Translations under genes and position numbers: made by a program
From: an uncultured Chloroflexota bacterium
Lineage (GTDB): Bacteria > Chloroflexota > Dehalococcoidia > Lucifugimonadales > CAJXCD01
Direction of reading: 5' to 3'
DNA: 50,553 nt
Assembly: GCA_913051545.1 (NCBI GenBank)
Contig: CAJXCD010000009.1
Span: 1-50,553, forward strand
The notes under the pieces: generated by a model
What the model was told of the DNA's origin: nothing
Seen by the model: only the letters and a program-made list of their open reading frames with translations
Database searches by the model: none
Part shown: positions 8,680 through 17,095 of the stretch, in pieces
Position numbering within the stretch: position 1 is the stretch's first letter
Layout of the letters: each line of letters starts with the position of its first letter

Positions 8680-9639
8680 TTGTTAAAGGTTTCAGGTAAC
8701 AGGATAGGTGACTCATGGTTTTACATCGAAGGAGATATAGCGCATTGTTATTTTTTGATTGAGCCGGAGTCACGTGAACACTCGGATGGCCAGTTTGGGT
8801 GGGACGTAGGTCATGCAGTAAGTAACGATTTAGTGTCGTGGGATTACCAAGGGTTAGTAATTCAAAGGGGTGAATTTGGAGAGTTCGACAGCCAGAGTTG
8901 TGCTACGGGATCGGTGCTTAAATGGAACGATCGTTATTGGATGGCTTATAGTGGTTTGGAGGAAAATGAAGATTCTGTAGTAAGTAAGATTTTTCGAGTG
9001 GGCATGGCTGTTTCAGACAACTTGTTCACTTGGGCAAAATACGGTGGTAATCCGGTCACACAGGCAGATGGCTCAATTTATGAATTAGTCGGTTCTGGTA
9101 TTCGTAAGTACACTCATTGGAGAGATCCATTCTTAATTGATAAAGGTAAGAGTGTAATTCAGTTGGTCACTGCTCGGAGACGTGATAGTGAATTGACTGG
9201 TAGAGGTAGTATTGCGGTAGCCTCTACAGAGGACATGCTGATTTGGAATTTAGAGAATCCCATAGATGTTGATCCAGTCACCGAGGAATTAGAAGTTCCA
9301 CAAGTTTATAAAATTGGAGACCTGTTCTACCTAAAATTCTGTACAATACCACAGTTGTTGCTCCCTCAATTCAAAATTAAATTTCCTGGTCATAAGTTTC
9401 GTAGGAGTGACTACTCTATGGTAGGTGAATCAGAAAATGGTCCATTTAAAATACAAGGGACAGGAGAAATAATTTCTGGTAGTGTTTCCGATATTCCGTA
9501 TGCAGGCCAGATGATTCCCTGGAATGATGAATATTTTTTGATAGGGACTATGCCAGCCGTGTTTGGTCAACACGGAGGATACCTCTGTGATCCTATGCCA
9601 TTATATGCTGACGAGACTGGTATACACGTATTAAACTAG
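8680..9639 (+). CDS. Five-bladed beta-propeller glycosidase-like protein (GH43/GH32 clan)
   Basis: 319 residues, TTG start at 8680 with a gggga site just upstream. Repeated blade-type motifs are visible: SHDLVSW-like VSNDLVSWDY, WNDRYWMAYSG, SDNLFTWAKY, HWRDPFL (the Arg-Asp-Pro motif of GH32/43/62/68/117/130 propellers), STEDMLIWNLE and WNDEYFLIGTMP. No signal peptide is obvious. The gene is divergent from GH172, with a 156-bp AT-rich gap that should hold both promoters. The catalytic acid and base cannot be assigned with certainty, so the precise family and substrate are left open. Confidence 0.7.
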   Translation: MLKVSGNRIGDSWFYIEGDIAHCYFLIEPESREHSDGQFGWDVGHAVSNDLVSWDYQGLVIQRGEFGEFDSQSCATGSVLKWNDRYWMAYSGLEENEDSVVSKIFRVGMAVSDNLFTWAKYGGNPVTQADGSIYELVGSGIRKYTHWRDPFLIDKGKSVIQLVTARRRDSELTGRGSIAVASTEDMLIWNLENPIDVDPVTEELEVPQVYKIGDLFYLKFCTIPQLLLPQFKIKFPGHKFRRSDYSMVGESENGPFKIQGTGEIISGSVSDIPYAGQMIPWNDEYFLIGTMPAVFGQHGGYLCDPMPLYADETGIHVLN

Positions 9640-9711
9640 TATATACGTATCCTTGATATAAACTGAAATACAGGCTGATAAATTATAGGTTAATGGTTAC
9701 GGCAATATACT

Positions 9712-10650
9712 ATGAAAATATTAGTAATGGGTGCAGGTGCTGTGGGGGGATTTTACGGTTCTATTTTGCAAATGGCTGGTAATGATGTGACTCTGGTTGC
9801 CCGCGGTGATCATTTAGATGAGATTAAAAAGTCAGGATTACGAATTAAAAGTAAATCTATAGGTCACTTTACTTCTAAGCTACGAGCAGTTTCGGCCCTG
9901 AATTCTAATTGGAACGCGGATTTGATTTTATTCACTGTTAAAGGATTCGATAATAGAGATGCTATAGAACTTATCAGACCTGCAGTTGCTTCCGATACAA
10001 TTATTTTAACCCTTCAGAACGGTATTGGCAGTGGGGACGAGTTGCGAAGGTCATTCAGTCTATCAAAAGTGTTATTGGGAGTTACATATATTGATGCTCA
10101 TAAACCTTCGCCAGGTATTGTTGTGGAGTCAGGGGACGATAGTGGAATCGTATTGGGCGAGACTGAAGATAGCAATCCTGATGCAGTCACGTCTGTTCAT
10201 AAAGTTTTTAATTCTGCCCAGATTAATGCTCGAGTATCAAAAATGATACAAGTGGAAGTGTGGAACAAACTCATGTTTATATGTGCTCTTAGTGGTATGT
10301 CTTGTATTGTAAGGGCTGGATTTGAAAATGTTCTAGATAACCCAGAAACTAGGGATTTAACCATTAGAGTTATGAGAGAAGTTGAGAGTTTGGCTATGGC
10401 TAAAGGCATTATTTTAGATAGTAACGTTGTTCAATCTACCATGGATAGATTGGATGATAATAAATCTACATTAACATCATCTATGTATACTGATCTTGAA
10501 AATGGAAATCGTTTGGAAATCGAGGTTTTAAATGGAGCTGTTTCCAAGTATGCGAGTGAGATTGGCCTGAAAACACCTGTTAATGATTTTATTACTGCCT
10601 GTCTGATGGTTCCTCACCGTGCTGCGATTAAACGTGCTAACCGGAGTTGA
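9712..10650 (+). CDS. panE: 2-dehydropantoate 2-reductase family protein (PanE/ApbA)
   Basis: 312 residues. The N-terminal Rossmann domain carries GAGAVGGFYG (residues 7-16) and VARGDHL; TVKGFDNRDA follows. The C-terminal helical domain shows WNKLMF with the expected catalytic Lys, SSMYTDLENGNRLEIEVLNG and TPVNDF. In the PanE reaction ketopantoate is reduced to pantoate with NADPH. Because panB lies in the same window (28502-29362) a role in pantothenate synthesis is plausible, but the family has many paralogues acting on other 2-keto compounds and the two genes are about 18 kb apart. No strong ribosome-binding site is visible. Confidence 0.85.
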   Translation: MKILVMGAGAVGGFYGSILQMAGNDVTLVARGDHLDEIKKSGLRIKSKSIGHFTSKLRAVSALNSNWNADLILFTVKGFDNRDAIELIRPAVASDTIILTLQNGIGSGDELRRSFSLSKVLLGVTYIDAHKPSPGIVVESGDDSGIVLGETEDSNPDAVTSVHKVFNSAQINARVSKMIQVEVWNKLMFICALSGMSCIVRAGFENVLDNPETRDLTIRVMREVESLAMAKGIILDSNVVQSTMDRLDDNKSTLTSSMYTDLENGNRLEIEVLNGAVSKYASEIGLKTPVNDFITACLMVPHRAAIKRANRS

Positions 10651-10772
10651 AGCAAGATATACTGACTCAATAATCATAAGATTTTGTTTGAATTGATTGA
10701 GCATAGATATTTAGAGGTTTAATTAACAGGTGTGTTAAACGGATAAAATTAAATTTTAAAAAGGAGTAGTTG

Positions 10773-11102
10773 ATGTCACATTTTATAGATTCTTCAGAAT
10801 TGAACAGGAAAGAGATAGCCCCAGGCGTTACTATACGGACCATGTGGGGTGATAAAACCATGCTTAGTTTAGTGGAAAACTCCCCACATTCTGTAGTGCC
10901 TAAACACTCGCATGAAATTCATGAGCAGTCCGGGATTGTTTTGGAAGGTAGTTTTGAAATGACAATTGGTGGGGAGACCAGGAAAATGAAGCCTGGTGAT
11001 GCATATGTTATACCACCAGGAGTTGAACACAGCCTACAAGGGACAGATGGATGGGGTCTCGCACTTGATGTATTTTCACCACCACGTGAAGAATATAAGT
11101 AA
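10773..11102 (+). CDS. Cupin-domain protein
   Basis: 109 residues forming one cupin barrel. Motif 1 is HSHEIHEQSGIVLEGSFEMTIG (H..H..E..G pattern) and motif 2 is PGDAYVIPPGVEHSL, so the metal-binding His/Glu set is present. The start is ATG 10773 behind aaggag, not the overlapping TTG 10770. Small stand-alone cupins of this type bind a metal and act as isomerases, dioxygenases or sensors; nothing here fixes the role. A strong hairpin follows the stop codon and separates it from the converging sodN. Confidence 0.85.
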   Translation: MSHFIDSSELNRKEIAPGVTIRTMWGDKTMLSLVENSPHSVVPKHSHEIHEQSGIVLEGSFEMTIGGETRKMKPGDAYVIPPGVEHSLQGTDGWGLALDVFSPPREEYK

Positions 11103-11108
11103 GGAGAA

Positions 11109-11151
11109 GTAAAGAGCCGGGAATTCACTATTTCTACTCCCCGCTTTTTAC
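11109..11151. terminator. Probable bidirectional terminator between cupin and sodN
   Basis: A long inverted repeat pairs gtaaagagccggg (11109-11121) with ccccgctttttac (11139-11151), with one G:U pair and one C-C mismatch. The 3' arm carries a T run on the + strand and the 5' arm an A run, so it can serve both converging genes. Confidence 0.6.
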
Positions 11152-11173
11152 CAACGTACTATTGTGTGTTTAT

Positions 11174-11641
11174 CTAGCTTCCGAAACGGATATCGGAAAC
11201 GGGGTCACTGTATTCCACACCTTTAGTAGCCCAAAAAATATTAGTAATTTCGTCTACAGCGGCAACCAGTTGTCTTGCTAAATCTGAGCTAACGTTTTGT
11301 TTGTTTGCACCAGCAAGTTTATTGGCGTTCCACACTAGTTCATGTAGGTTTGGGTATTTTTCAAGGTGTTCTGGTTTGAAATAGTCAGCCCAAAGAGTGT
11401 TTAGTTCACTTTTCACAAGTTGGGCATGTTCTTCTTTTACAGCTATATAACGAGCAACTGAATTAGGAGTCGAAATATCTTTCGGCGGGAATTCAACTGC
11501 CTCAAGTCTAACGACCATTTTAAGTACAGTTTGAGCAGCTATTTTTGCTGTAATTGGATCATATATGCCGCATGGTATATCACAGTGTGCACTTACTTCA
11601 TGCAGTGTAAGTAGTTGGCGTAAGTCAGATATTAGTCGCAT
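11174..11641 (-). CDS. sodN: Nickel superoxide dismutase precursor
   Basis: 155 residues. Residues 19-27 read HCDIPCGIY, the nickel hook of NiSOD (consensus HCxxPCGxY): His19 would become the mature N-terminal His1, with Cys20 and Cys24 as ligands. The 18-residue leader before it must be removed by a SodX-type protease, and none is encoded nearby. The remaining four-helix bundle has normal length. ATG 11641 follows an AGGAAGG site that can be sequestered in a hairpin. The enzyme dismutes superoxide and spares iron, which suits open-ocean bacteria. Confidence 0.95.
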   Translation of the reverse strand: MRLISDLRQLLTLHEVSAHCDIPCGIYDPITAKIAAQTVLKMVVRLEAVEFPPKDISTPNSVARYIAVKEEHAQLVKSELNTLWADYFKPEHLEKYPNLHELVWNANKLAGANKQNVSSDLARQLVAAVDEITNIFWATKGVEYSDPVSDIRFGS

Positions 11642-11649
11642 TTAAAAAC

Positions 11650-11688
11650 CTTCCTATGTTTAATTCATTAGGAAGATTACAGTAATCT
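11650..11688 (-). promoter_or_regulatory. sodN leader: RBS-sequestering hairpin and upstream palindrome
   Basis: In the mRNA sense of sodN, CTTCCTA (11675-11669) pairs perfectly with TAGGAAG (11656-11650) across a 12-base loop, and the second arm contains the AGGAAGG ribosome-binding site. Overlapping its upstream side is a perfect 15-base palindrome, agattac-a-gtaatct at 11674-11688 on the + strand. The first could control translation and the second could be an operator. Both are inferences from base pairing alone. Confidence 0.5.
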
Positions 11689-11773
11689 ACACAAGCCCGC
11701 AACCCTAAATCAGTTAAATAGTGTAAGAATTATTTTACAGCTGATACCTTTACACGTTAATGTACGTAATAAT

Positions 11774-12424
11774 TCACTGGGTTTTCTTCGGTTCTTTGCT
11801 ACGTGATCTGCCAAAACCCCACCTTTTCTTTGCAGGGCTGGATCCGTTGTCAGATGCAGAACGATTTGATGCACGCTTTTTAGTCCATAGGTCCGTAAAA
11901 TATTCAGGAGTAAAAAGTATTCTGTTATCAGCTATATTAGCTAATTCCCAAGCAAGATTTGATGAGAATGCAGCAATCTCTACATGCTTGCCTAAATTTT
12001 TTACTGCTTGTACGGCGTATGTGTAATCACCATCACCACTTACTAATACGGCTGTATCGTAAAGGTCATTCCATGCCATTTGGAGCAAGTCAGTAGCTAT
12101 CATGATGTCCACGCCTTTTTCTACGGCAGTGTCACCTCTTACTTTCGAACTACCGAGGCGTACTTCAAGAAAAGGCGTTGTATACAACGCACCCAAGAAT
12201 TTTTGTTGGTCTTGATACGCTTGGTGGTTTCTATCTTGATCTCTTAGTACGTTGTAGTAATAGACTCTATATAGAGATCTGTTGTCACAGAGTTTGTCCG
12301 AGAACATTTTGAAATCTAAATCGAATCTATGACAATGTTCATCGAGGCTGTGATAAAGATTGCTACCGTCTATAAAAATCGCTAATCTGTCACTTTCATG
12401 GTTTTCATTTGGTTCTTTTGACAT
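11774..12424 (-). CDS. NYN-domain (LabA/DUF88) PIN-like protein
   Basis: 216 residues. The nuclease-type acidic residues of the NYN/PIN fold are in FIDGSNLYHSL (Asp), EKGVDIMIATDLL (Asp pair) and LVSGDGDYTYAV (Asp pair), in the usual order for LabA-like proteins. A basic, Ser/Lys-rich tail follows from about residue 185. The family is thought to cleave or process RNA. ATG 12424 is preceded by a ggagat site. It is upstream of sodN on the same strand with 132 bp between them, and no functional link is evident. Confidence 0.88.
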   Translation of the reverse strand: MSKEPNENHESDRLAIFIDGSNLYHSLDEHCHRFDLDFKMFSDKLCDNRSLYRVYYYNVLRDQDRNHQAYQDQQKFLGALYTTPFLEVRLGSSKVRGDTAVEKGVDIMIATDLLQMAWNDLYDTAVLVSGDGDYTYAVQAVKNLGKHVEIAAFSSNLAWELANIADNRILFTPEYFTDLWTKKRASNRSASDNGSSPAKKRWGFGRSRSKEPKKTQ

Positions 12425-12479
12425 TATTTTATAAATCTCCTTAGTATAATGTGCGGTTACAATGAGTTGGTGCGCAAAA

Positions 12480-13865
12480 TTAGGTTATATGACCCATTCC
12501 CAATTCTCCTTCTACTTCCCACAGTACAAGATCGATAGCGTGAACGATTTCATCCACGTCCGTGTTTTCTATACAAAGAGGTGGCCCTAGGTTTATAACC
12601 TGGCTCGCTCCTGCACGTAGAATAAGGCCGCGCTTTTTAAATCCAGCATTAAGTTTCGCTGGTAGTTGCATACTATTGGGAAATTTTGATTTCGAGTTAC
12701 GATCACTAACCAAATCCAAAGCAAGTATCAGACCTATCCCACGTATGTCCCCTATGATTGGATGGTCTACCATTAATCCTTCCAGTTGTTGTTTGAAGTA
12801 CTTACCTACTCTGTATGAATTCTCTACCAATCCTTCGGTTTCTATAATCTCTATATTTTTCAAACCAGCTATGGCTGATGCAGGATGTCCAGAATATGTA
12901 AAAATGTGTGGCAATATATTCCCTTGTTTTCCAAAGGGTTCTGCTATTTCATCTTTTACTATCGTAGCGCCAAGAGGTAAGTAGCTACTTACTACCCCCT
13001 TTGCAACAGTAATTATGTCGGGAATAACATCCCAGTTTTCTACGCCAAACATCTTGCCTGTGCGACCAAATCCGCATATCACCTCGTCTCCGATTAGCAA
13101 CACTCCATATTTGTCACATATTTCCCTTAGCATTGGCCAGTATTGATCCCCTGGCACAACTGCACCCCCGGGCATGGATACGGGCTCTGCGATTACAGCT
13201 GCTACTTCATCGGGGTTGTTATCTCGGATAAGATCATCTATTGCCTGAGCACATCTTATAGAACATTCCGTAGGTGTTTCTCCACCCATGTCGCATCTGT
13301 ATGGATTTGGTTGAGGCGCATACACCATACCGGGATAGGGTGGGTTATAGTCATCTCGTGGCATTAGTTCTGCGGAACCTAGCCACATTACTCCACCGGA
13401 ACCCCCATGGTAAGACCCTTTGCGGCTAATTATCTTGTAGCGTCCAGGTTCCCCCCTTCTGTTATGGTACGCCCTTGCTATCTTCAAGGCGGTTTCGTTA
13501 GCTTCTGATCCTCCACTTACTGGAAACACACGGTTTAAGCTCCCTGGGCTAATCTCGGCTAACTTTGTTGCAAATTTAATGGTGGCAGATGTGGTTGTTC
13601 CTTGAGGAAAGTAACTGAGGCGCCGCATTTGGTTGTAAGTTGCTTCGGCGATTTCAGTTCGTCCGTAACCTATATTTACTGAAAGGTATCCACCGTTCAC
13701 ATCGATCCATGATTTACCATCGGAATCAGTTACGCGTATTCCATTTCCTTCTTCGATGATTAGCGGACCGCCTTCGGCTGCTGTTTGATGCCACGCCGAA
13801 TTATGCATCCAAAGGTGCCTGTTAGATGCTTTTCGCAACATAGCATTAGATTGTAAAGTGGTCAA
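12480..13865 (-). CDS. Class III PLP-dependent aminotransferase
   Basis: 461 residues. Hallmarks of class III transaminases are present: SGGSEANETALKIAR (phosphate-binding region), GSYHGGSGG, IGDEVICGFGRTGKMF (Asp binding the PLP nitrogen) and VAKGVVSSYLPLGA with the Schiff-base Lys. The C-terminal domain ends with LRAG...INLGPPLCI. The start is TTG 13865 after a weak aggg site, or ATG 13841. Members act as omega-amino acid:pyruvate or acetylornithine-type transaminases; the amino donor is not predictable. A 16-bp perfect palindrome lies in the leader. Confidence 0.9.
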   Translation of the reverse strand: MTTLQSNAMLRKASNRHLWMHNSAWHQTAAEGGPLIIEEGNGIRVTDSDGKSWIDVNGGYLSVNIGYGRTEIAEATYNQMRRLSYFPQGTTTSATIKFATKLAEISPGSLNRVFPVSGGSEANETALKIARAYHNRRGEPGRYKIISRKGSYHGGSGGVMWLGSAELMPRDDYNPPYPGMVYAPQPNPYRCDMGGETPTECSIRCAQAIDDLIRDNNPDEVAAVIAEPVSMPGGAVVPGDQYWPMLREICDKYGVLLIGDEVICGFGRTGKMFGVENWDVIPDIITVAKGVVSSYLPLGATIVKDEIAEPFGKQGNILPHIFTYSGHPASAIAGLKNIEIIETEGLVENSYRVGKYFKQQLEGLMVDHPIIGDIRGIGLILALDLVSDRNSKSKFPNSMQLPAKLNAGFKKRGLILRAGASQVINLGPPLCIENTDVDEIVHAIDLVLWEVEGELGMGHIT

Positions 13866-13893
13866 TTAAACCCTGCCTTGCAAGGCAGTTTAA
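13866..13893. promoter_or_regulatory. Palindrome in the aminotransferase leader
   Basis: ctgccttg/caaggcag (13873-13888) is a perfect 16-bp palindrome, flanked by ttaaa (13866-13870) and tttaa (13889-13893), which extend the symmetry after two unpaired bases. It ends immediately before the TTG start on the minus strand, so it could be an operator or an RNA hairpin affecting initiation. The rest of the gap to 14054 is AT-rich, with a TA-dinucleotide run near 13950-13963, and holds no gene. Confidence 0.45.
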
Positions 13894-14054
13894 CTAGCCT
13901 TGATGGTAAGCACAAGGCGAATGGGGGTGTTGGTATAAGTTTGTACAGATATATATATATATGTATGTACGACAGATTAAAAGCAAATATTGGATACAAG
14001 TCAGCCTTAAGGTGGGGTATTAATTGGTATTTAGGGTAGCGTATGAAGAGTGTT

Positions 14055-15017
14055 CTATTCCTGTTCGTTACTGTATTTTACACTAGCAGTATTTAAGAAT
14101 TCCAGTAAATTTTGTGGTATTTTTAGGCTAGATCCATAAATATTGTCTTCGACGTGTTCAGGAGACTCAGCTGCTCCAAGTGTACATGTGACCTCAGGAT
14201 GTGATAGAGCCCATGCAACACACACTTGAGACCTTGGTACGCTTAATGCAATAGCAACTTTATCCAGAGCCTTGAGCAACATCGCAAGCGGAGTACCCTC
14301 TTTTGCCGATTTACCTGGTATCAGGTTACCCATATCATGAGGGCTAAATGCCAACATGCCCAAGCCTGACTTTATAATTAAAGGGAAGATTTTTCTCTCA
14401 AGCATACGAATACGGGATTTGCCGTTTGGTAATACTGATTCACCACCGATATTATAATACTCTTCTACTCCAGCAAAATGTGGTGCATCTCCGCTTTCAT
14501 ATAGATCAATGTATTTAGTAAGAACCTCAGCACTGTGGTTGGATACTCCCCAATATCGTATCTTCCCTTCTTTCACAAGATATTCCATAGATTCCACTAT
14601 ATCTTCAGGGTCAGTTATACCGTCCTCTTTATGTAGTAAATATAGATCCAGATAATCTGTCGCTAGCCTTTCGAGGCTAGCACTTGCTCTTTCGGAAAGA
14701 AAACCAATGCTGAAACTTGCAGGAGCGCCTCGTTTCCCATCTTTATCCGGGTCGTGATTAGCACCTACTTTTGTACACACGACCACTTTGCTTCGTTTAC
14801 CGGAGATCGCTTTACCAAGCAAACGTTCTGATCCTCCAAAGCCATATCCGTTAGCAGAGTCAAAGAAATTGATGCCTTCATCGATACAGTGTTCTAGCAC
14901 TCTTTGTCCAATTGTGTTGTCTGATTCCCTAGGCATATTACGAAATGCAGTCCCTTGGCAGAATCTAGAAACTTTGAGTTCTGTATTTCCGAATTGAACT
15001 AAATTGGGTGAGACCAT
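14055..15017 (-). CDS. Aldo/keto reductase
   Basis: 320 residues of an (alpha/beta)8 oxidoreductase using NADPH. The tetrad is visible: Asp in GINFFDSANGYGFGG with Tyr in the same motif, Lys in VVCTKVG, and His in YLLHKEDG. YWGVSNHSAE and the later VAWALSHPEVTCTLGA match the cofactor-binding half. Length is standard. ATG 15017 has an aaggag site. The gene is a single-gene unit followed by the aminotransferase 190 bp downstream. The substrate is unknown; this group reduces or oxidises sugars and small aldehydes. Confidence 0.93.
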   Translation of the reverse strand: MVSPNLVQFGNTELKVSRFCQGTAFRNMPRESDNTIGQRVLEHCIDEGINFFDSANGYGFGGSERLLGKAISGKRSKVVVCTKVGANHDPDKDGKRGAPASFSIGFLSERASASLERLATDYLDLYLLHKEDGITDPEDIVESMEYLVKEGKIRYWGVSNHSAEVLTKYIDLYESGDAPHFAGVEEYYNIGGESVLPNGKSRIRMLERKIFPLIIKSGLGMLAFSPHDMGNLIPGKSAKEGTPLAMLLKALDKVAIALSVPRSQVCVAWALSHPEVTCTLGAAESPEHVEDNIYGSSLKIPQNLLEFLNTASVKYSNEQE

Positions 15018-15130
15018 CCAAAACTCCTTACAAATGTGAGTGTCTGTGCAGAACTATATCACATAAAATATCCTACGAATTTAAACGTGGTATGTGAGGT
15101 TGTTTGAGGAGTTGCACGTTGTGTCTGGTA

Positions 15131-15207
15131 TTGGTGGCAACGGGTGGATTTGAACCACCGACCTAGCGCTTATGAAGCGCCCGCTCTAACCCCTGAGCTA
15201 CGTTGCC
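15131..15207 (-). tRNA. tRNA with CAT anticodon (elongator Met or Ile2)
   Basis: On the minus strand the acceptor ggcaacg pairs with cgttgcc, followed by discriminator A and encoded CCA (15133-15131). The anticodon stem ggcgc/gcgct holds loop ttCATaa. The three consecutive G:C pairs of initiator tRNA are absent from the anticodon stem, so it is not the initiator. A CAT anticodon can be elongator Met or lysidine-modified Ile; sequence alone does not separate them here. Confidence 0.92.
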
Positions 15208-15339
15208 AATATGTATATTTGTTACTATGCCATTATACCGATAGTAAAGATCTAAATCGACTAAATAGGTAAATCAGATTACTACTTGAGGTCAAGCTGA
15301 ATAATTTCCTGCAAGAATATAATACATATATAAACGTTG

Positions 15340-15368
15340 TTGATCTTGGAATTACTCGCCCCTATAAT
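15340..15368 (+). promoter_or_regulatory. Sigma70-type promoter upstream of tRNA-Val/tRNA-Leu
   Basis: TTGATC (15340-15345), a 17-base spacer and TATAAT (15363-15368) form a near-consensus promoter about 60 bases before tRNA-Val. It is in the 223-bp gap between the divergent CAT tRNA and tRNA-Val, which otherwise contains no gene. Confidence 0.6.
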
Positions 15369-15430
15369 CTGCAAGTGACATTCATTATAATGTATAAAAA
15401 TTATGATTCGCTAGGGTTCTATAATCTCTC

Positions 15431-15506
15431 GGGCGGTTAGCTCAGTGGTTAGAGCGCTTGCTTCACACGCAAGAGGTCCGAGGTTCGACCCCTCGACCGC
15501 CCACCA
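15431..15506 (+). tRNA. tRNA-Val (CAC)
   Basis: The acceptor gggcggt pairs with accgccc; anticodon stem cttgc/gcaag with loop ttCACac; T arm cgagg/cctcg around ttcgacc. Discriminator A15503 and CCA 15504-15506 are encoded. Confidence 0.95.
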
Positions 15507-15555
15507 CTAAGAGTTGATGGTAGTGCGGCTTAGGGTGGTTTCTTGTATCACATGT

Positions 15556-15641
15556 GCCGAAGTGGCGGAACGGTAGACGCGCTACGTTCAGGACGTAGTA
15601 TCCTTACGGGTGTGTGGGTTCGAATCCCTCCTTCGGCACCA
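15556..15641 (+). tRNA. tRNA-Leu (CAG)
   Basis: Class II tRNA with acceptor gccgaag/cttcggc, anticodon stem ctacg/cgtag holding loop ttCAGga, a long variable arm, T arm around ttcgaat, discriminator A15638 and encoded CCA 15639-15641. It lies 49 bases after tRNA-Val (CAC), probably in the same transcript. Confidence 0.95.
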
Positions 15642-15735
15642 TACGGAACTTGCAACTCTCTTGATACTGTACTAGTATGCGCTACACTGTCTGATATGTA
15701 GCAATTATCAAACAGGATTTTGAGGTGTATAACTG

Positions 15736-16767
15736 ATGACGGCTTACTTGGTTAGACGTACCTTATTGGCAGCATTCACTCTGTTTGTGATTTCTTTTGT
15801 TTCCTTCTTAATAACTCAGATCCCAGAGGGAGATATCGTAGACGAGTATATTCTCGCGATCCATGAAACACGTGGCTTACATGGCAGGACGGATTTTGAG
15901 ATGGATGCTTTACGAGAGCTCTGGGGATTGAATGATCCTTTGTTGCAGCAGTGGGCTCGCTGGATATGGGGGATAGCAACTGAAGGCGATTTTGGATTCG
16001 CATATTTGAATACTACAGGAGGTAGTTCCGGGCAGCCTGTACGAGATATTATTACTTCTCGCCTACCCTACACCATATATCTGTCTATATTTACTGTGAT
16101 CACAACGTGGGTGTTTTCAATACCGGTAGGTATTTACTCAGCAGTAAGACAAAATACACTAGGTGATTATGCATTCACATTCCTAGGTTTCACTGGTCTG
16201 GCGGTGCCAGACTTCTTGCTTGGCTTGGTATCCATGTATGTTGCGTACGCGTACTTCGACCACTCAGTGGGGGGGATTTTCTCAGGAGAATATTTGAATG
16301 CCCCGTGGAGTGTCGGAAGGGTAATAGATATGCTTCAGCACTTGATTATACCGGCTATAGTTTTAGGTACGTCAGGAACTGCAGGCCTTATAAGAATTCT
16401 TCGGAATAATCTACTAGATGAACTCAATAGACCTTACGTTGTGACTGCGACTGCTAAGGGAATGCCTGCATGGAGAGTCATAGTTAAATATCCTGTGAGG
16501 GTAGCAATAAATCCATTTATTAGTGGAATAGGTAGCATGCTTCCAGGGCTTGTAAGTGGTAGTGCAATTGTTTCTATAGTTCTTAGTTTGCCAACCCTCG
16601 GACCAATATTCCTTGAGGGTATAGCGAAACAGGATGCTATGCTAAGCGGGTCTATCATACTAATGCTTACTAGCCTATCAGTTGTAGGTGTGTTGATTTC
16701 GGATATATTACTTGCGGTTGTGGATCCTCGTATAAAATTGTCTGGAAGTGGTAGAGGCGGTGATTGA
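15736..16767 (+). CDS. Orphan ABC transporter permease, DppB/OppB type
   Basis: 343 residues. N-terminal MTAYLVRRTLLAAFTLFVISFVSFLI is the first membrane span, a periplasmic loop follows (about 30-95), then five further spans. The cytoplasmic coupling loop is visible as VTATAKGMPAWRVIVKYPVRVA (about 237-258), matching the EAA motif of dipeptide/oligopeptide permeases. Such permeases work with a second permease, two ATPases and a binding protein, yet none of these is nearby: the gene stands alone between tRNA-Leu and tRNA-Arg. It is intact, so partners may be encoded elsewhere, or it is an operon remnant. Confidence 0.9.
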   Translation: MTAYLVRRTLLAAFTLFVISFVSFLITQIPEGDIVDEYILAIHETRGLHGRTDFEMDALRELWGLNDPLLQQWARWIWGIATEGDFGFAYLNTTGGSSGQPVRDIITSRLPYTIYLSIFTVITTWVFSIPVGIYSAVRQNTLGDYAFTFLGFTGLAVPDFLLGLVSMYVAYAYFDHSVGGIFSGEYLNAPWSVGRVIDMLQHLIIPAIVLGTSGTAGLIRILRNNLLDELNRPYVVTATAKGMPAWRVIVKYPVRVAINPFISGIGSMLPGLVSGSAIVSIVLSLPTLGPIFLEGIAKQDAMLSGSIILMLTSLSVVGVLISDILLAVVDPRIKLSGSGRGGD

Positions 16768-16937
16768 TCTTTAAATGGAACAATACTTAGCTCAATAGTT
16801 TTCATCTCGCTTAATTTATTTCACGAGCAATAATCCCTAGATTTGCGTTTGTTCTAATTTAAGTGTTACTAATACTGTTTTCAAATTGCCTATATGGGAC
16901 TCCACAGGGTAGTATGTATTGCGACTAATTTATTCTA

Positions 16938-17011
16938 GCGCTTGTAGCTCAGTTGGATAGAGCGCAGCCCTGCGGAGGCTGAGGCCGTGGGTTCGAGTCC
17001 CGCCAAGCGCG
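16938..17011 (+). tRNA. tRNA-Arg (GCG)
   Basis: Acceptor gcgcttg/caagcgc, D arm gctc/gagc with loop agttggata, anticodon stem cagcc/ggctg with loop ctGCGga, T arm gtggg/cccgc around ttcgagt, discriminator G17011. CCA is not encoded. Anticodon GCG reads CGC and CGU, where most bacteria instead use ACG (modified to ICG). Confidence 0.9.
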
Positions 17012-17095
17012 CTTTCTGACTAATTTAGGGAATGCTTCCTATATGTTAGTTCAAGGTATTTTGATCGCCTATCGCATAGTCTGTGAAGTGTTACT

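Noticed and set aside
13940-13970. TA-dinucleotide run as a possible origin or regulatory site
   Set aside because: Short simple repeat with no DnaA-box-like or other supporting motif seen.
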